Part shown: piece by piece, positions 1-10,019 of the stretch
Numbering within the stretch: position 1 is the stretch's first letter
Layout: the number at the start of each line of letters is the position of its first letter
Assembly: GCA_947627205.1 (NCBI GenBank)
Contig: CANQVE010000011.1
Location: forward strand, 1 to 57,342
DNA from: an uncultured Clostridia bacterium
GTDB taxonomy: Bacteria; Bacillota; Clostridia; Oscillospirales; Ruminococcaceae
Direction: 5' to 3'
DNA: 57,342 nucleotides
Made by a program: the position numbers and the translations under genes
Notes under the pieces: model-generated
Databases searched by the model: none
What the model was told of the DNA's origin: nothing
What the model saw: only the letters and a program-made list of their open reading frames with translations

Positions 1-80
1 CAAATTCCTATCCTCAACTTTATTTTGATCTCCTTATTTTTTTATATTTTTTGTCTCACATCATTGACAAAAGTACACTC

Positions 81-109
81 TTGAAAAAAAGTTTGAAATG
101 TGCTAAGAT
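81..109 (+). promoter_or_regulatory. sigma-A promoter for dusB
   Basis: TTGAAA at 81-86 and TAAGAT at 104-109 are 17 bp apart, with TG one base before the -10 (extended -10). It lies about 90 bp upstream of the dusB start. Bases 1-80 hold no gene I can recognise. Confidence 0.6.
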
Positions 110-197
110 AATGATGTACTTGAATTGAACAATTGTTATTATCCGTAAAAAATTGTTTGTCAGGTGAAACAAATAAATGCCTTAAAAGGGGCTTATT

Positions 198-1181
198 GTG
201 GAACATATAAAAATAGGAAACGTTGAAATAGAAAAGACGGCGGCTCTTGCGCCGATGGCGAGCGTTGCGGACAGAGCCTACAGACTTATGGCGAAAGAAT
301 ACGGCGCGGCATACTGTGTGGGAGAAATGGCGAGCTGTAAGGGGCTTTGCTTCTCGGACAGAAAGACCGCAGAACTGCTCTGTATAACTGACGCCGAACG
401 TCCCGCGGCGATACAGCTTTTCGGGGCGGAACCCGAATTTATGGAAAAAGCGGTGAAAATTGCCGAAAAATATTCGCCCGATATTATCGACATAAACGCG
501 GGCTGTCCTATGCCGAAGATAGTAAACGGCGGAGCGGGAGCGGCGCTTATGAAAACTCCCGAGCTTTTCGGAAAAATAGTTCGCGCGGCAGTTACGACGA
601 CAAATATCCCTGTTACGGTCAAATTTCGCAGCGGCTGGGACGAAAGCTCGATAAACGCCGTAGAGATAGCGAAAATTGCTGAAGAAAACGGCGCGTCGGC
701 AGTGACTGTCCACCCGCGCACTAAAACCCAGCTCTATGCGGGGCGCTCGGATTGGAGCGTTATAAAAGCCGTAAAAGACGCGGTAAAAATTCCCGTTATA
801 GGAAGCGGAGATGTGCAGAGCGTAAATGACTGCGTGAAAATGTACGAACAGACGGGCTGTGACCTTGTGATGATAGGCAGGGGGAGCTATGGAAAACCGT
901 GGCTATTCGGGCAGATACGCGACTGTTTTGAGGGAAAGCCGATAAGAGGCGAGCCGTCTCTCGATGAAAAAATAAGCATAATGCGCCGACATATAAGACT
1001 TCTCACAGAAGACAAGGGCGAGACCGTCGGGATAAAAGAGGCGCGGCGGCAGGCGGCATGGTATATAAAAGGAATAAACGGCGCGGCAAAACTGCGCGAT
1101 GATTTTTCTAGAATGAACACGTTCGATGACTTTGAACGGCTTTTGGATAAAATTTCGGAGGTAAACAAAAATGGAGCTTGA
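198..1181 (+). CDS. dusB: tRNA-dihydrouridine synthase (DusB family)
   Basis: Flavoenzyme of 327 aa that reduces uridines in the tRNA D-loop using FMN and NADPH in the cytoplasm. The TIM-barrel motifs are all visible: LAPMASV at about residue 18, DINAGCPMPK with the presumed catalytic Cys103, VKFRSGW, HPRTKTQLYAG near 172, GSGDV and MIGRGSYGKPWLF. Length fits the family. The start is GTG at 198, chosen because AAAAGGGG lies 6 nt upstream. The stop overlaps the start of the following ATPase gene by 11 nt, so the two are probably translationally coupled. Assignment to DusB rather than another Dus class is from overall similarity only. Confidence 0.93.
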   Translation: MEHIKIGNVEIEKTAALAPMASVADRAYRLMAKEYGAAYCVGEMASCKGLCFSDRKTAELLCITDAERPAAIQLFGAEPEFMEKAVKIAEKYSPDIIDINAGCPMPKIVNGGAGAALMKTPELFGKIVRAAVTTTNIPVTVKFRSGWDESSINAVEIAKIAEENGASAVTVHPRTKTQLYAGRSDWSVIKAVKDAVKIPVIGSGDVQSVNDCVKMYEQTGCDLVMIGRGSYGKPWLFGQIRDCFEGKPIRGEPSLDEKISIMRRHIRLLTEDKGETVGIKEARRQAAWYIKGINGAAKLRDDFSRMNTFDDFERLLDKISEVNKNGA

Positions 1182-2310
1182 AAGGCTTAAAACGCTTTGT
1201 GCGTTCGACATAAAGGACGATCCTCTTGTTAAGGCGCTGTGCGAGGAAAATGATTATCCGAGGGCGCTTAATCTTCTGCTCACTAAAAATCAGACGCTGG
1301 CAGATTATTTTTGCGATGTGCTGAAATATTCGGGCTCGGCGCTTGTGGACGAATGTGCGAAAGTTCCCACTGAACAAAGGATAAGTGCTATTGAATATGA
1401 CCTTAAAGTCATAAGCGGTATTGTTTCCAAAGGCGTAGAGGGAATAAAGCAGGAAATTGCCGAAAAAACGGGAAATGGACTTATAATAGAAATGCCCGGC
1501 TTTGAGAGCGGAGAATTTCAATATAATGCGGAATATTTTCTCGATTTTGTCCGCAAACACGGAAGCGGTATATTCGCAAAATACCGCGCGTTTACATACA
1601 ACGGAAAGCTGATACCCATAGAAAATCCCGACACCATTTCTTTAAGGGACCTTAAAAACTATGAGATACAGAGAAAGCAGGTAATCGAAAACACGCTTTG
1701 CTTTTTAAAAGGTCAGCCCGCGCAGAACGTTCTGCTTTACGGCGACAGAGGCGCGGGAAAATCCTCGACGGTAAAGGCTATCTTTAACGAATATAAAGAG
1801 CTTAGAATGGTCGAGATAGCGAAAGAGGACATAAAGTATCTTCCCGAGCTGTTCGGAATTCTCGGAAAAACGGCGCTTAAATTTATAGTGATGATAGACG
1901 ACCTGTCATTTTCGGAAGTAGACGACAGATTTGCGGTATTAAAGGCGGCGCTGGACGGATCGCTTTCGGCAAAGCCCGAAAATATCCTTATCTATGCCAC
2001 CACAAACCGCAGGAAGATAATACGCGAAACAGTTGCAGAACGCGAGATATCGACGGCTGACGCTATAGACGAAAGCATGTCGCTTTCGGACAGGTTTGGT
2101 CTGTTTATTACATTTTCAAAGCCCGACAAACAGCTTTATCTCAATATTGTACATCAGCTGTGCGAGGACAAGGGCATAAAAGCCGATGAGGAAAAACTCG
2201 ACAAATCGGCGGAGCTTTTTGCTCTGCGCCACAGCGGACGTTCTCCCAGAACGGCAAAGCAGTTTGTAGAATGGGTTTCGGGCAGGATAGAGCTTGGTCT
2301 TGACTACTAA
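1171..2310 (+). CDS. AAA ATPase, DUF815 family
   Basis: 379-aa cytoplasmic P-loop ATPase. Walker A is GDRGAGKSS at residues 191-199 and Walker B is VMIDDLSF near 230; a sensor-like TTNRRKI follows. The N-terminal 180 residues are the helical region typical of DUF815 proteins (old annotation: ATP/GTP-binding YPO0396-type AAA). The last 40 residues carry a SGRSPRTAKQF motif characteristic of the family. No reaction or substrate is established for this family. It overlaps dusB by 11 nt and is followed 27 nt later by a binding-protein lipoprotein gene, so the three probably form one transcript. I see nothing abnormal in length or motifs. Confidence 0.85.
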   Translation: MELERLKTLCAFDIKDDPLVKALCEENDYPRALNLLLTKNQTLADYFCDVLKYSGSALVDECAKVPTEQRISAIEYDLKVISGIVSKGVEGIKQEIAEKTGNGLIIEMPGFESGEFQYNAEYFLDFVRKHGSGIFAKYRAFTYNGKLIPIENPDTISLRDLKNYEIQRKQVIENTLCFLKGQPAQNVLLYGDRGAGKSSTVKAIFNEYKELRMVEIAKEDIKYLPELFGILGKTALKFIVMIDDLSFSEVDDRFAVLKAALDGSLSAKPENILIYATTNRRKIIRETVAEREISTADAIDESMSLSDRFGLFITFSKPDKQLYLNIVHQLCEDKGIKADEEKLDKSAELFALRHSGRSPRTAKQFVEWVSGRIELGLDY

Positions 2311-2337
2311 AAATATCAGCAGAAAACGGAGTATAAA

Positions 2338-3246
2338 ATGAAATTTAAGAAAATTGTCTGTATGGCGTTGTTATGCGCGGCAGTTTTATGCGGGTGCGAT
2401 AATAATGATAAAGTTCCGTCGGAGATAGTCGTTTCGGGCGACAGCGACAGTGTTGACGAAATAAAGCCTTTTCCTGCGGAATCCTGCGGTGTTATTCTGG
2501 AGAAAGAGACTGAAAAAGCGGTATCTCTCTCCCCCGCTATGACCGAGATAATTTACGAAATGGGATTTGGAGACAGGCTTTGTGCTGTGAGCAACTATTG
2601 CGACTATCCCGAATCTTTATCAATACCGAAAGTGGGAAGTACGGAAAATCCCGATATTGACGCGATAATCGCGCTTAAGCCCGACGTTGTGTTTACGCTT
2701 TCGCTTCTCTCGGAAAGAGACAGGTATATGTTAAATCATGCGGGTATTAAAGTGCTTACGCCGAAAAACCCCGAGAGCATTGAAGACTATTACACAATGT
2801 ACAAAGAAATTGCCGCGGCATTTTACGGGAAAACGATCTCGGATCCGCTAAAGGGCGAATTTAAGAATGTTGCGGTAGCAAGCGACGCGCGCAAAAAGCT
2901 CGAAGACGCGGCTGTACAGGTAGACAGCTTTGTTTATATAACCGAGATGATGACGCTTTCGGGAAATGATACGTTTGCGGGAGCGGTTTTAGGACTTTGC
3001 GGAGAAAATCTTTGCGATAAAAGCGGTTATGTTTTGCCCGAAGAATGCGGAGAAGTAGTTCCGAAATATATTATTGCCGACGACAAACTGACTGAAGCTA
3101 AACTAAAAAAGGACAAGACTGTTTCAAAAATGCTGAGCGGCGGCGCAAAGATAATATACATCACATCTTCTTATCTCGAACGTCCGACAGCGCGTACCGC
3201 CGAGGTATTTAAACAGATAAAAGAACAGCTTAGTGAAAGCGAATAG
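2338..3246 (+). CDS. ABC transporter substrate-binding lipoprotein (BtuF/FecB-like)
   Basis: 302-aa predicted lipoprotein. A short basic N-terminus and hydrophobic segment end in a lipobox LCGC with the lipidated Cys at residue 20. The mature part resembles class III periplasmic binding proteins of the cobalamin/haem/siderophore type: VSLSPAMTEIIYEMG, then VGSTENPDIDAIIALKPDVVF, the usual helix-linked two-lobe signature. The ligand cannot be read from sequence. Unusually, no permease or ATPase gene adjoins it; the partners must be elsewhere, or the protein serves another role. It follows the DUF815 gene by 27 nt and ends before a hairpin-rich convergent intergenic region. Confidence 0.8.
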   Translation: MKFKKIVCMALLCAAVLCGCDNNDKVPSEIVVSGDSDSVDEIKPFPAESCGVILEKETEKAVSLSPAMTEIIYEMGFGDRLCAVSNYCDYPESLSIPKVGSTENPDIDAIIALKPDVVFTLSLLSERDRYMLNHAGIKVLTPKNPESIEDYYTMYKEIAAAFYGKTISDPLKGEFKNVAVASDARKKLEDAAVQVDSFVYITEMMTLSGNDTFAGAVLGLCGENLCDKSGYVLPEECGEVVPKYIIADDKLTEAKLKKDKTVSKMLSGGAKIIYITSSYLERPTARTAEVFKQIKEQLSESE

Positions 3247-3264
3247 TTTTTAATAAAAGATCAA

Positions 3265-3361
3265 AGGCTGAAGTTTAAATGGAAAAGTTGCTTACAATAA
3301 AACAACTATCCCTTAAAACCTCAGCCTCTTTACTATTAACTCTTACCTCTAAAAGCTGAGG
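3265..3361 (+). other. competing inverted repeats between convergent genes
   Basis: CCTCAGCC at 3319-3326 can pair either with AGGCTGA upstream (3265-3271, stem extends to about 12 positions with one mismatch) or with GCTGAGG downstream (3355-3361). A single partial heptamer repeat unit (CTCTTACCTCTAA, 3340-3352) lies between the second pair. There is no long T-run after either form, so neither is an ordinary terminator on its own. Confidence 0.45.
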
Positions 3362-3392
3362 ACAGTTTGTTAAACTGTCCTCATTGTTTTAT
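3358..3392. terminator. bidirectional terminator hairpin
   Basis: A perfect 11-bp stem, GAGGACAGTTT (3358-3368) and AAACTGTCCTC (3372-3382), with a 3-nt loop, followed by ATTGTTTTATTT on the plus strand. It lies between the convergent binding-protein gene and the giant surface-protein gene. Confidence 0.75.
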
Positions 3393-6300
3393 TTACCTTG
3401 ACTTTTTCTTAGACTTTACTGCGCATACAGCAAACGCCGATATTGAAACAAGCATTATTCCTAAAATTATGCTGTTCGGTCCGCCTGTCGGAGGAACATC
3501 CGGTTCTTTTTCAGGCTCTTTTTCGGGCTTATTTTGCTTTGCTCCGCAGAGAGTGCAGACGCCGTCTTTAAATATATGGTCGCCGTATTCTTCTATCTCT
3601 CCGCATAGGCACTCGCGGTAGTGATGCTCGGAATCATACTTCCATTCACCAAACTCGTGTACATGATCGGCAGGCAGGCGCTCTATAACTTCGCCGTCAG
3701 CTAACTTTTCACCGCAGCCGAGGCAGTAGGTGTCGCCCGTATAACCCTCTTCTTCGGCAGTAGCAGGTTTATGTCCTACGATATGAGTTCCGCCGCTGTG
3801 GTTTGTGCTGTCTTTTTCGGTGTACTCAAACCCGCATACCTCGCAGTGCTTTCCGCTTTCGCAGGTTGCAGTGCCGCCCGTGTGAGCTGATTTATCACTA
3901 AGGACATGGCAGTTGGGATTTGTGCAGGCTATCTGATGTCCTGTCTCATCGGAGGTTACATTTCCTGCAAAGTTATGCTTTAATGCTTTTTCAATTACCG
4001 CATTACAATCTTTGCAGAGGACTTCTGTTTCACAGTTATAGTCCTCGTCTTTGGGTGTGTGCTTTGTTATTTCCCTGTAACCGCAGACTGTACATTCGCG
4101 ATAGTGATTTTCTCCGTCTGCAACGTAATCGCCGAACGTGTGCTCACCAAGGTCTTCTACATGACCGCAGCTGCACTCGTGATAATGGTGCTGTGCGTTA
4201 TGGAGCCAGCCGTTGTAAGAATGACTATGTTCAGCGGACAGGCGCTCTATAGTTTCGCCCTTTGAAATAAGCTCGCCGCAGGTTTCACAATATGTGTCGC
4301 CCGTATATCCCTCTGCTTCGGCAGTCGCGGGCTTATAGCCGTCGAGCCTTGTTTCGCCGACATGGTTTTTCGGATCTTTTTCGGTGTATTCAATTCCGCA
4401 AAGCTCGCAGTGTGCTCCGCTTGTACAAGAAGCCGTTCCGCCGATATGAGCAGTCTTTTCGCTCGTATGACGGCAGTTTACGTTTACGCACGCTACCCAG
4501 TGACCTGACTCATCTCCCTCAACTCTTCCCGCAAAATTATGACTTTGCGCGGGAACTATAACGGCGTCGCAGTAAATGCAGGTTATAGCCGTTTCACAGT
4601 TATAGTCTTCGGGCGTATGCTCGTGAACACCTACCTGACGATAACCGCAGTCGAGACACTGACGGTAATGGGTGTCGCCGTCATTGTGGTAGTAATCGAA
4701 CGAATGCTCTTTTATTGAGCTTGAGTCTATTTCGCCGCAGCCCGAGCAGGAGAGCCAGTGCTCTTTATCGTTATGTCCCTCTACACTGAAATCGTGTTCG
4801 TGGACTTCATCAAGAACAGGTATGACCTTTCCCGCAGACAATACCTGTTCACAGCCGAGGCAGTAAAGGTCGCCCGTATATCCCTCGGATTCGTAGGTCG
4901 CTTCTTTTTCATTTCTGAGCTCGGTTCCGCCGACGTGATTTTTAGGATCTAACTCTCCGTAATGAGTATGGCAAAGATCACACTCGGCTTCGCTGCAGCA
5001 GGTAGCTGCTGTACCCTGAACGTGAGCTTCGTGCTTTTCAGCGTCACAGTCGGGATTAGTACATTCGAGCAGGTGGGTATTTTCGTTTCCGCTTCCGGGT
5101 TTTACTGCCCAGGAGTGTTCTGTGCCCGCGGCTACTATTTCATATCCGCAGTCATCACAGAGCGTAGGCGTTGTACAATCGCGGTCGCTTGTGCCGTTAT
5201 GCTCAAAACGAAGCTGAGCGTCACAGCCCTTTATTGTACAATTGTGATAATGATATTCGCTGTTTGTATGCCAATCTTCGCACCAGCTATGTTCGAGCAA
5301 TGCGGGCAGAACGGTATATCCGCATTCCGAGCAGGTAACAGCCTTATGGCAGTCGCCCTCATATCCGTCTTCTGCTGACTTGTCGTGGGGCTGTACTTCG
5401 CTGAGAACTATCTTGCAGACAGCACATTCAAGGTGATGTCCCGTTTCATCTGCAACATAAACCGCTTCGTGATCGTGGTTCGCTCTCGAATATCCGCAGC
5501 CCGTGCAGACATCATTTACAAAGGTATGACTGCTTACATAATTACCCGAAGTATACTGATATTTACAGCCGTCTTCTACGCAAAGGCGCGAATGAAGCTC
5601 TGCCTCGTGTCCGGGTACGGGAGCAAGAAGTTCGCTGTTAAACGGTGAATGATGAGTTTTAGCGCTCTTTATTTCCTTTCCGCAAGCAGAACATTTTACA
5701 GCGGTCGTGCAGTCGCCGTCGTCTGTTCCGAAGTGAGTTTCTGTCTGGACAAAATCGCAGTTCTTGCACTTGCGGTAGTGGTTGTTTTTATCCCACGCCT
5801 GCTGATAGTAATCGCCGAATTCATGCGGTTTTGCGGGGTTCATTATCTTTCTGCATACCTTACAGCGTTCTTCGGTCTCGCAGTTGTGGTCGTCCTTATA
5901 AACATGTTCGCCTGTAGCGGGAGTTATCTCTTCATAGCTGTCGCCGCATACCGTACACTGATATGTTTCAACACCGTCTGTAGCACACGTTGCGGAAACA
6001 GTTCTTATAGGAACATAATTATGCTCGCCGCCGAGAGCTTTGACTTCTGTTGTATAAGTGTCGCCGCAGTATTCGCAGGTATGCGTAATTGTTCCCTTGT
6101 CGGTGCAGGTGGGCTTTTTCGTTATTTCTTCTTTGTAAGAATGAAGCGACTTATCGGCGGGAAGCTCTTCGGTTTCCTTAAATCCGCAAACAGAGCATAC
6201 CCATTCTTTCAGACCGCTTTCCTTACAGTTCGGTTCTTTTACTGTTTTCCATGAACCCAAATGTTGTTTGTTCGGCTCCATGGGAGAGGAGAATTTCTCT

Positions 6301-9300
6301 TTGCAGTCCGCGCATACAGACATCTTTACTTTGTCCTTTGTACAGTCGCCCGAGGGAGAAGTCTCAAAACTGCTTCCTACAAAGTGAGCGTGAGACGGAA
6401 GCGCAAGAACGCTCCGTATAGCTCCGCACTCGGTGCATACCTCATAGGAAATGCCGTCTGTATCACATGCCGACTCTTTTACAAAAGGCATCCAATTGTG
6501 CTGTGCGTCTGCGTTTGGCGTCCCGCTTGTTTCAACTTCGATATAACTGCACTTTGTGCATTTTTTAATTGTATAAGTCAGTCCGTCGCAAGCAGAATTT
6601 ATTGTCTCACTTTTTGAAAGGTCATGCGAATGTTCGGTCTTTTTAATTGCCTTGTCATAACTTGCAAAAGGAACATAAAATCTTCCGCAGTCTCTGCACT
6701 TATACATTGTAACTTCATACTTGTTATTAGTGCAGGAATCCTCAAATACAAATGTAGAACGTCCCGAAAGAACTCCGTGACCATAGCCTACCTTTATCTC
6801 GCGGGTTACGGTCGAATCGCCCTTTACGGCGGTTATCGTGTAATTATAATATTCTCCTGCCTTAGAGGGAGCTTCGAGAGTAAATGATGTGCCCGCAGTA
6901 TAGTTCTTTGTGTCGCCGTGTCCTGAAACGGTTATGGTATCAGCTCCGAGAACGTTTACTGTCGGCGCTCCGCAGAATGTATCGGAATCTTTTCCTCTGG
7001 TAATTGTATAAATGTCCTGATTTGGAACAACAACTATCACGGGATCAGCCGAAACTACTTTCGGAACAACAGTAACTACTCCTGCCTCTTGTTCCTGAGC
7101 CTTTACGGTCTTAGGAACAAAGGAAACATTGAGCATATCGTTTGCGCCGATTATGTCATAATAAGTGAGCTTGAAACTGCCGTCAGCGCCGACAGCTATA
7201 TTGCGTCCGCCGAACGAAACAACGTCTACGGTATATCCGTCCTTGGCTTCAACCTTGAATGTATGGCTTTCGCCCTCTTCAAATGAGATAAAGCCGTCTG
7301 CTCCGACAGCGGGTACGCCGTCGCAAGTAACAGAGCCGTTTCCGTCTGTTTTTACGATTATGTTATGATCTATTTCGTCCGCGATTATCTGAGAAGCGTC
7401 GAGCGCAACTATCTCAAACGGTGAGAAAGAATCGCAGAGTATGACCAGACCATACTGTGTAACAGCGAGCGGGATCTCCTCAACGGAAATTATATCGTCG
7501 CCGTATTTGTGTCCGGGTTTATTTTCGTTTTGGCAATGCTTAGTTTCAGAACAGCGGGTAAAGTGATAAGCCTTGAATACTACCTCTTTGTTCGCGACAT
7601 CTTCCGCATCATAGCCCTCGGGGAAACCGAGCTGCATTCTCAGGCTCTCGCCCTCAAGAACAACGGTCATCTTGCAAAGACGCGTAAAGTTTATCTCATA
7701 CATTTTACTGCTCTTTATTGCAGACTCGGGAATGTTTGTATGTTCGTCAAAAGCCTCGGTAACTTCGTTATACTTTGCGCGGCTCATTCCGTCTTCTTTT
7801 CCTATTTCTTCAACGGTGAGCATAAGACGACCGTTCATATCGTCAATCTTCATCTTCTTCTGAAGCTCTTCGAGAGAAGTCTTTGAACCGTCTGTTCCCT
7901 CTGCGGCGAGCTTGCTTAAATCGAGGTCATCTGGATTATCGAGCAGATAAGGACGTCCCCAAAGCGCCCAGTCGATGCCCTGACTGCGGTATGCCATAGG
8001 ACATACCGATGTTGACATAATGTAGCTCCAGGAATTGGGAGCTTTATTTGAACGGCTTCCTACAAGTCCCGTGATCTGGAAATCATAGAGCGTGAGGTCG
8101 TCGGACCAGTTTGTACTTGCGCGGAAATTATATTCCAGACCTTTAACGAAACAATTTTCGGGATCGTGTACATGATTTTTATCGCAATCATAGAGCCATG
8201 TAACTACACCATCGTCTATGATATAGTCGCCGTCAAGGTCGGCAGAAGTCTTTGAGACGAGCTTCATTTCAAAGATTTCGCCGTCTCTGTCCTGCTGGTA
8301 TGTGGCAAATTTTACCTGTATAGGCTCGTTTGCCGCTCTTCTGTAATCTTCGGTCTCGGGCGCGCCCTGGTTAGTTATGCCGACAGTGCTGATTTCGGAC
8401 AGAACAGGGTGGTACATTCTGTCGTCAAATTCTATATGAATATTAAACATCTGTCTTGTGTCAAGCTGACCTGTAGGAGCGGGAGACTGTCTGTATATGC
8501 AGGGAGCCGCCTCAAATGCCGCAGCGGCATTATAAAGAAGCTCTGTCTGTGCGATTATATCCGAGCCGTCGCCCTGATAAAATCCCGTTTCGGGATCTTT
8601 AGAAAGTCCGTTTGACTCGGGACGGTTGCCCCATGTTTCAAATCCTTTCGGACGTCTTGTAGTAAGCGCAAACTCAACATACTCGCAGGTCGCGGTATAG
8701 AGTTTCAAGTATTTGTCGGTATCGTAGAAAAACTCATTATTTTCCGACAGTACAAGCGCCGCCGCAACATAATACCAATCCGCCATGCTGTGCGAGGTAC
8801 CGTCGGGGTGCTGGTCGTACATTTTTATGAGCAGGTAAACGCCCTGTTCTGCGGCTTTGCCCATGCCCATACCGTTATAATCAACGGTAAACTGACCTGC
8901 AGTTTCGCCCTCCATTTCGCCGTTTGCAGTATAGGAAACGTGAAGTCCCGTTACGGAGTCGTTATAAACATCATCACCGTTATAGGCAGACTGCTCTATT
9001 TCGGGATATGTAAAGCTCATATTGCCGCTCGAAACAACTCCCGAGGGAAGCCAATTATTTCCGACCACTTCGCTTCCGACAAGGAGATAGCTGTCTACTT
9101 CGCCGCCGTCGTTTCCTTTGCCGTCTCCATTGATACGGTTTCCGTCCTTATCGAGACGAATAGGATCGTCCCAAGTAGCGTCGAGAGCATACCATTTCTC
9201 CCCTATGCGAACTTCGTTCCACATGTGCATTTCGGGCGAATTACCCGAATTCTGTATACCGTGTACAAGCACACAGGGAATACCGAGTCTGTTTAAAACT

Positions 9301-10019
9301 GCCTGCATTGTGCGGGCATAACCCTCGCAGACGCCCTCGTGCGTAACGAGAGAATAAATAGTGCGTATATACGGCGCGTTTTCGGGCTTACACTCCGTTT
9401 CAAACTTATAAGAAATGCTCTTTGTAACGGTATCGTGTACGAGCTTTACCCTGCGAGCGTCTGCATCGGCGGTGCTAAGTCCCGTTACATCAAGGTTCTG
9501 CGCGGCGGTCACTATTTCCGCTATTGCAGCGGAGACCTGTGCGTCCATTTTTTCAACGTCGCCCGCGTTTAAACCGGGAAGAAGATATGTATCGGCTCTG
9601 CCTATGCCCATATAAACGGCATATTCTCCCGATTCTTTCTTTCCAACGCGCATAGAGATATACGAGCTGTCGAAATACCATGCGTCGGGACACTCCAGAT
9701 CAAAAGCGTCCTTTGCCGCTGAAAAGATATCCGAAAGCGTCGGATCTCCTGCCAGATAGGCTTCGAGCGTTTCGGAGCTTATTGCGCCCTTTTCAACAAG
9801 ATCTACGGTCTTTGTTCCGCCTTTAAGGCTTCCGTCCTCATACATTTCATAAAGGACGTTATAAACATTCTGCGCCTCGGGGCTCAACTGATCGTAGAAA
9901 TAATGATAAGGTTCTGCAGTCGCAACGGCTACCGCTTTGAACATGTCGAGCCTGAATACCGACAGACAGGTAAACGCAACGGCAAATGCAAGAATACAGC
10001 TCATTACCTTTTTAAACAT
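3393..10019 (-). CDS. giant cell-surface transglutaminase-like protein with Cys/His-rich repeats and sorting signal
   Basis: 2208-aa secreted protein. I start it at ATG 10019, not the upstream in-frame codon at 10112, because AAAGGGGG lies just upstream and the N-terminus is then a clean signal peptide (about residues 1-36). A transglutaminase-like domain at about 190-290 has the full triad: Cys231 in GVCEGYA, His265 in HMWNEV and Asp280 in LDATWDD. The middle (about 300-1100) has no motif I recognise beyond beta-rich Big/Ig-like stretches. Residues about 1110-2165 are Cys/His-rich repeats with 26 CxxC motifs plus several CxxxxC. The C-terminus is a sorting signal: VPPTG at 2175-2179, a hydrophobic segment and a KSKKKSR tail. 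It is probably anchored by a sortase not in this window. Ligand or substrate is unknown. Confidence 0.85.
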   Translation of the reverse strand: MFKKVMSCILAFAVAFTCLSVFRLDMFKAVAVATAEPYHYFYDQLSPEAQNVYNVLYEMYEDGSLKGGTKTVDLVEKGAISSETLEAYLAGDPTLSDIFSAAKDAFDLECPDAWYFDSSYISMRVGKKESGEYAVYMGIGRADTYLLPGLNAGDVEKMDAQVSAAIAEIVTAAQNLDVTGLSTADADARRVKLVHDTVTKSISYKFETECKPENAPYIRTIYSLVTHEGVCEGYARTMQAVLNRLGIPCVLVHGIQNSGNSPEMHMWNEVRIGEKWYALDATWDDPIRLDKDGNRINGDGKGNDGGEVDSYLLVGSEVVGNNWLPSGVVSSGNMSFTYPEIEQSAYNGDDVYNDSVTGLHVSYTANGEMEGETAGQFTVDYNGMGMGKAAEQGVYLLIKMYDQHPDGTSHSMADWYYVAAALVLSENNEFFYDTDKYLKLYTATCEYVEFALTTRRPKGFETWGNRPESNGLSKDPETGFYQGDGSDIIAQTELLYNAAAAFEAAPCIYRQSPAPTGQLDTRQMFNIHIEFDDRMYHPVLSEISTVGITNQGAPETEDYRRAANEPIQVKFATYQQDRDGEIFEMKLVSKTSADLDGDYIIDDGVVTWLYDCDKNHVHDPENCFVKGLEYNFRASTNWSDDLTLYDFQITGLVGSRSNKAPNSWSYIMSTSVCPMAYRSQGIDWALWGRPYLLDNPDDLDLSKLAAEGTDGSKTSLEELQKKMKIDDMNGRLMLTVEEIGKEDGMSRAKYNEVTEAFDEHTNIPESAIKSSKMYEINFTRLCKMTVVLEGESLRMQLGFPEGYDAEDVANKEVVFKAYHFTRCSETKHCQNENKPGHKYGDDIISVEEIPLAVTQYGLVILCDSFSPFEIVALDASQIIADEIDHNIIVKTDGNGSVTCDGVPAVGADGFISFEEGESHTFKVEAKDGYTVDVVSFGGRNIAVGADGSFKLTYYDIIGANDMLNVSFVPKTVKAQEQEAGVVTVVPKVVSADPVIVVVPNQDIYTITRGKDSDTFCGAPTVNVLGADTITVSGHGDTKNYTAGTSFTLEAPSKAGEYYNYTITAVKGDSTVTREIKVGYGHGVLSGRSTFVFEDSCTNNKYEVTMYKCRDCGRFYVPFASYDKAIKKTEHSHDLSKSETINSACDGLTYTIKKCTKCSYIEVETSGTPNADAQHNWMPFVKESACDTDGISYEVCTECGAIRSVLALPSHAHFVGSSFETSPSGDCTKDKVKMSVCADCKEKFSSPMEPNKQHLGSWKTVKEPNCKESGLKEWVCSVCGFKETEELPADKSLHSYKEEITKKPTCTDKGTITHTCEYCGDTYTTEVKALGGEHNYVPIRTVSATCATDGVETYQCTVCGDSYEEITPATGEHVYKDDHNCETEERCKVCRKIMNPAKPHEFGDYYQQAWDKNNHYRKCKNCDFVQTETHFGTDDGDCTTAVKCSACGKEIKSAKTHHSPFNSELLAPVPGHEAELHSRLCVEDGCKYQYTSGNYVSSHTFVNDVCTGCGYSRANHDHEAVYVADETGHHLECAVCKIVLSEVQPHDKSAEDGYEGDCHKAVTCSECGYTVLPALLEHSWCEDWHTNSEYHYHNCTIKGCDAQLRFEHNGTSDRDCTTPTLCDDCGYEIVAAGTEHSWAVKPGSGNENTHLLECTNPDCDAEKHEAHVQGTAATCCSEAECDLCHTHYGELDPKNHVGGTELRNEKEATYESEGYTGDLYCLGCEQVLSAGKVIPVLDEVHEHDFSVEGHNDKEHWLSCSGCGEIDSSSIKEHSFDYYHNDGDTHYRQCLDCGYRQVGVHEHTPEDYNCETAITCIYCDAVIVPAQSHNFAGRVEGDESGHWVACVNVNCRHTSEKTAHIGGTASCTSGAHCELCGIEYTEKDPKNHVGETRLDGYKPATAEAEGYTGDTYCETCGELISKGETIERLSAEHSHSYNGWLHNAQHHYHECSCGHVEDLGEHTFGDYVADGENHYRECTVCGYREITKHTPKDEDYNCETEVLCKDCNAVIEKALKHNFAGNVTSDETGHQIACTNPNCHVLSDKSAHTGGTATCESGKHCEVCGFEYTEKDSTNHSGGTHIVGHKPATAEEEGYTGDTYCLGCGEKLADGEVIERLPADHVHEFGEWKYDSEHHYRECLCGEIEEYGDHIFKDGVCTLCGAKQNKPEKEPEKEPDVPPTGGPNSIILGIMLVSISAFAVCAVKSKKKSR

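Noticed and set aside
42-713. Minus-strand frames of 223 and 147 codons opposite dusB
   Set aside because: No domain or ribosome site, and fully opposite a well-supported gene.
3393-10019. Many plus-strand open frames of 60-200 codons opposite the giant gene
   Set aside because: They are shadows of a biased coding sequence: no ribosome sites in order, no recognisable domains, and the minus frame is open for 2208 codons with clear domains.
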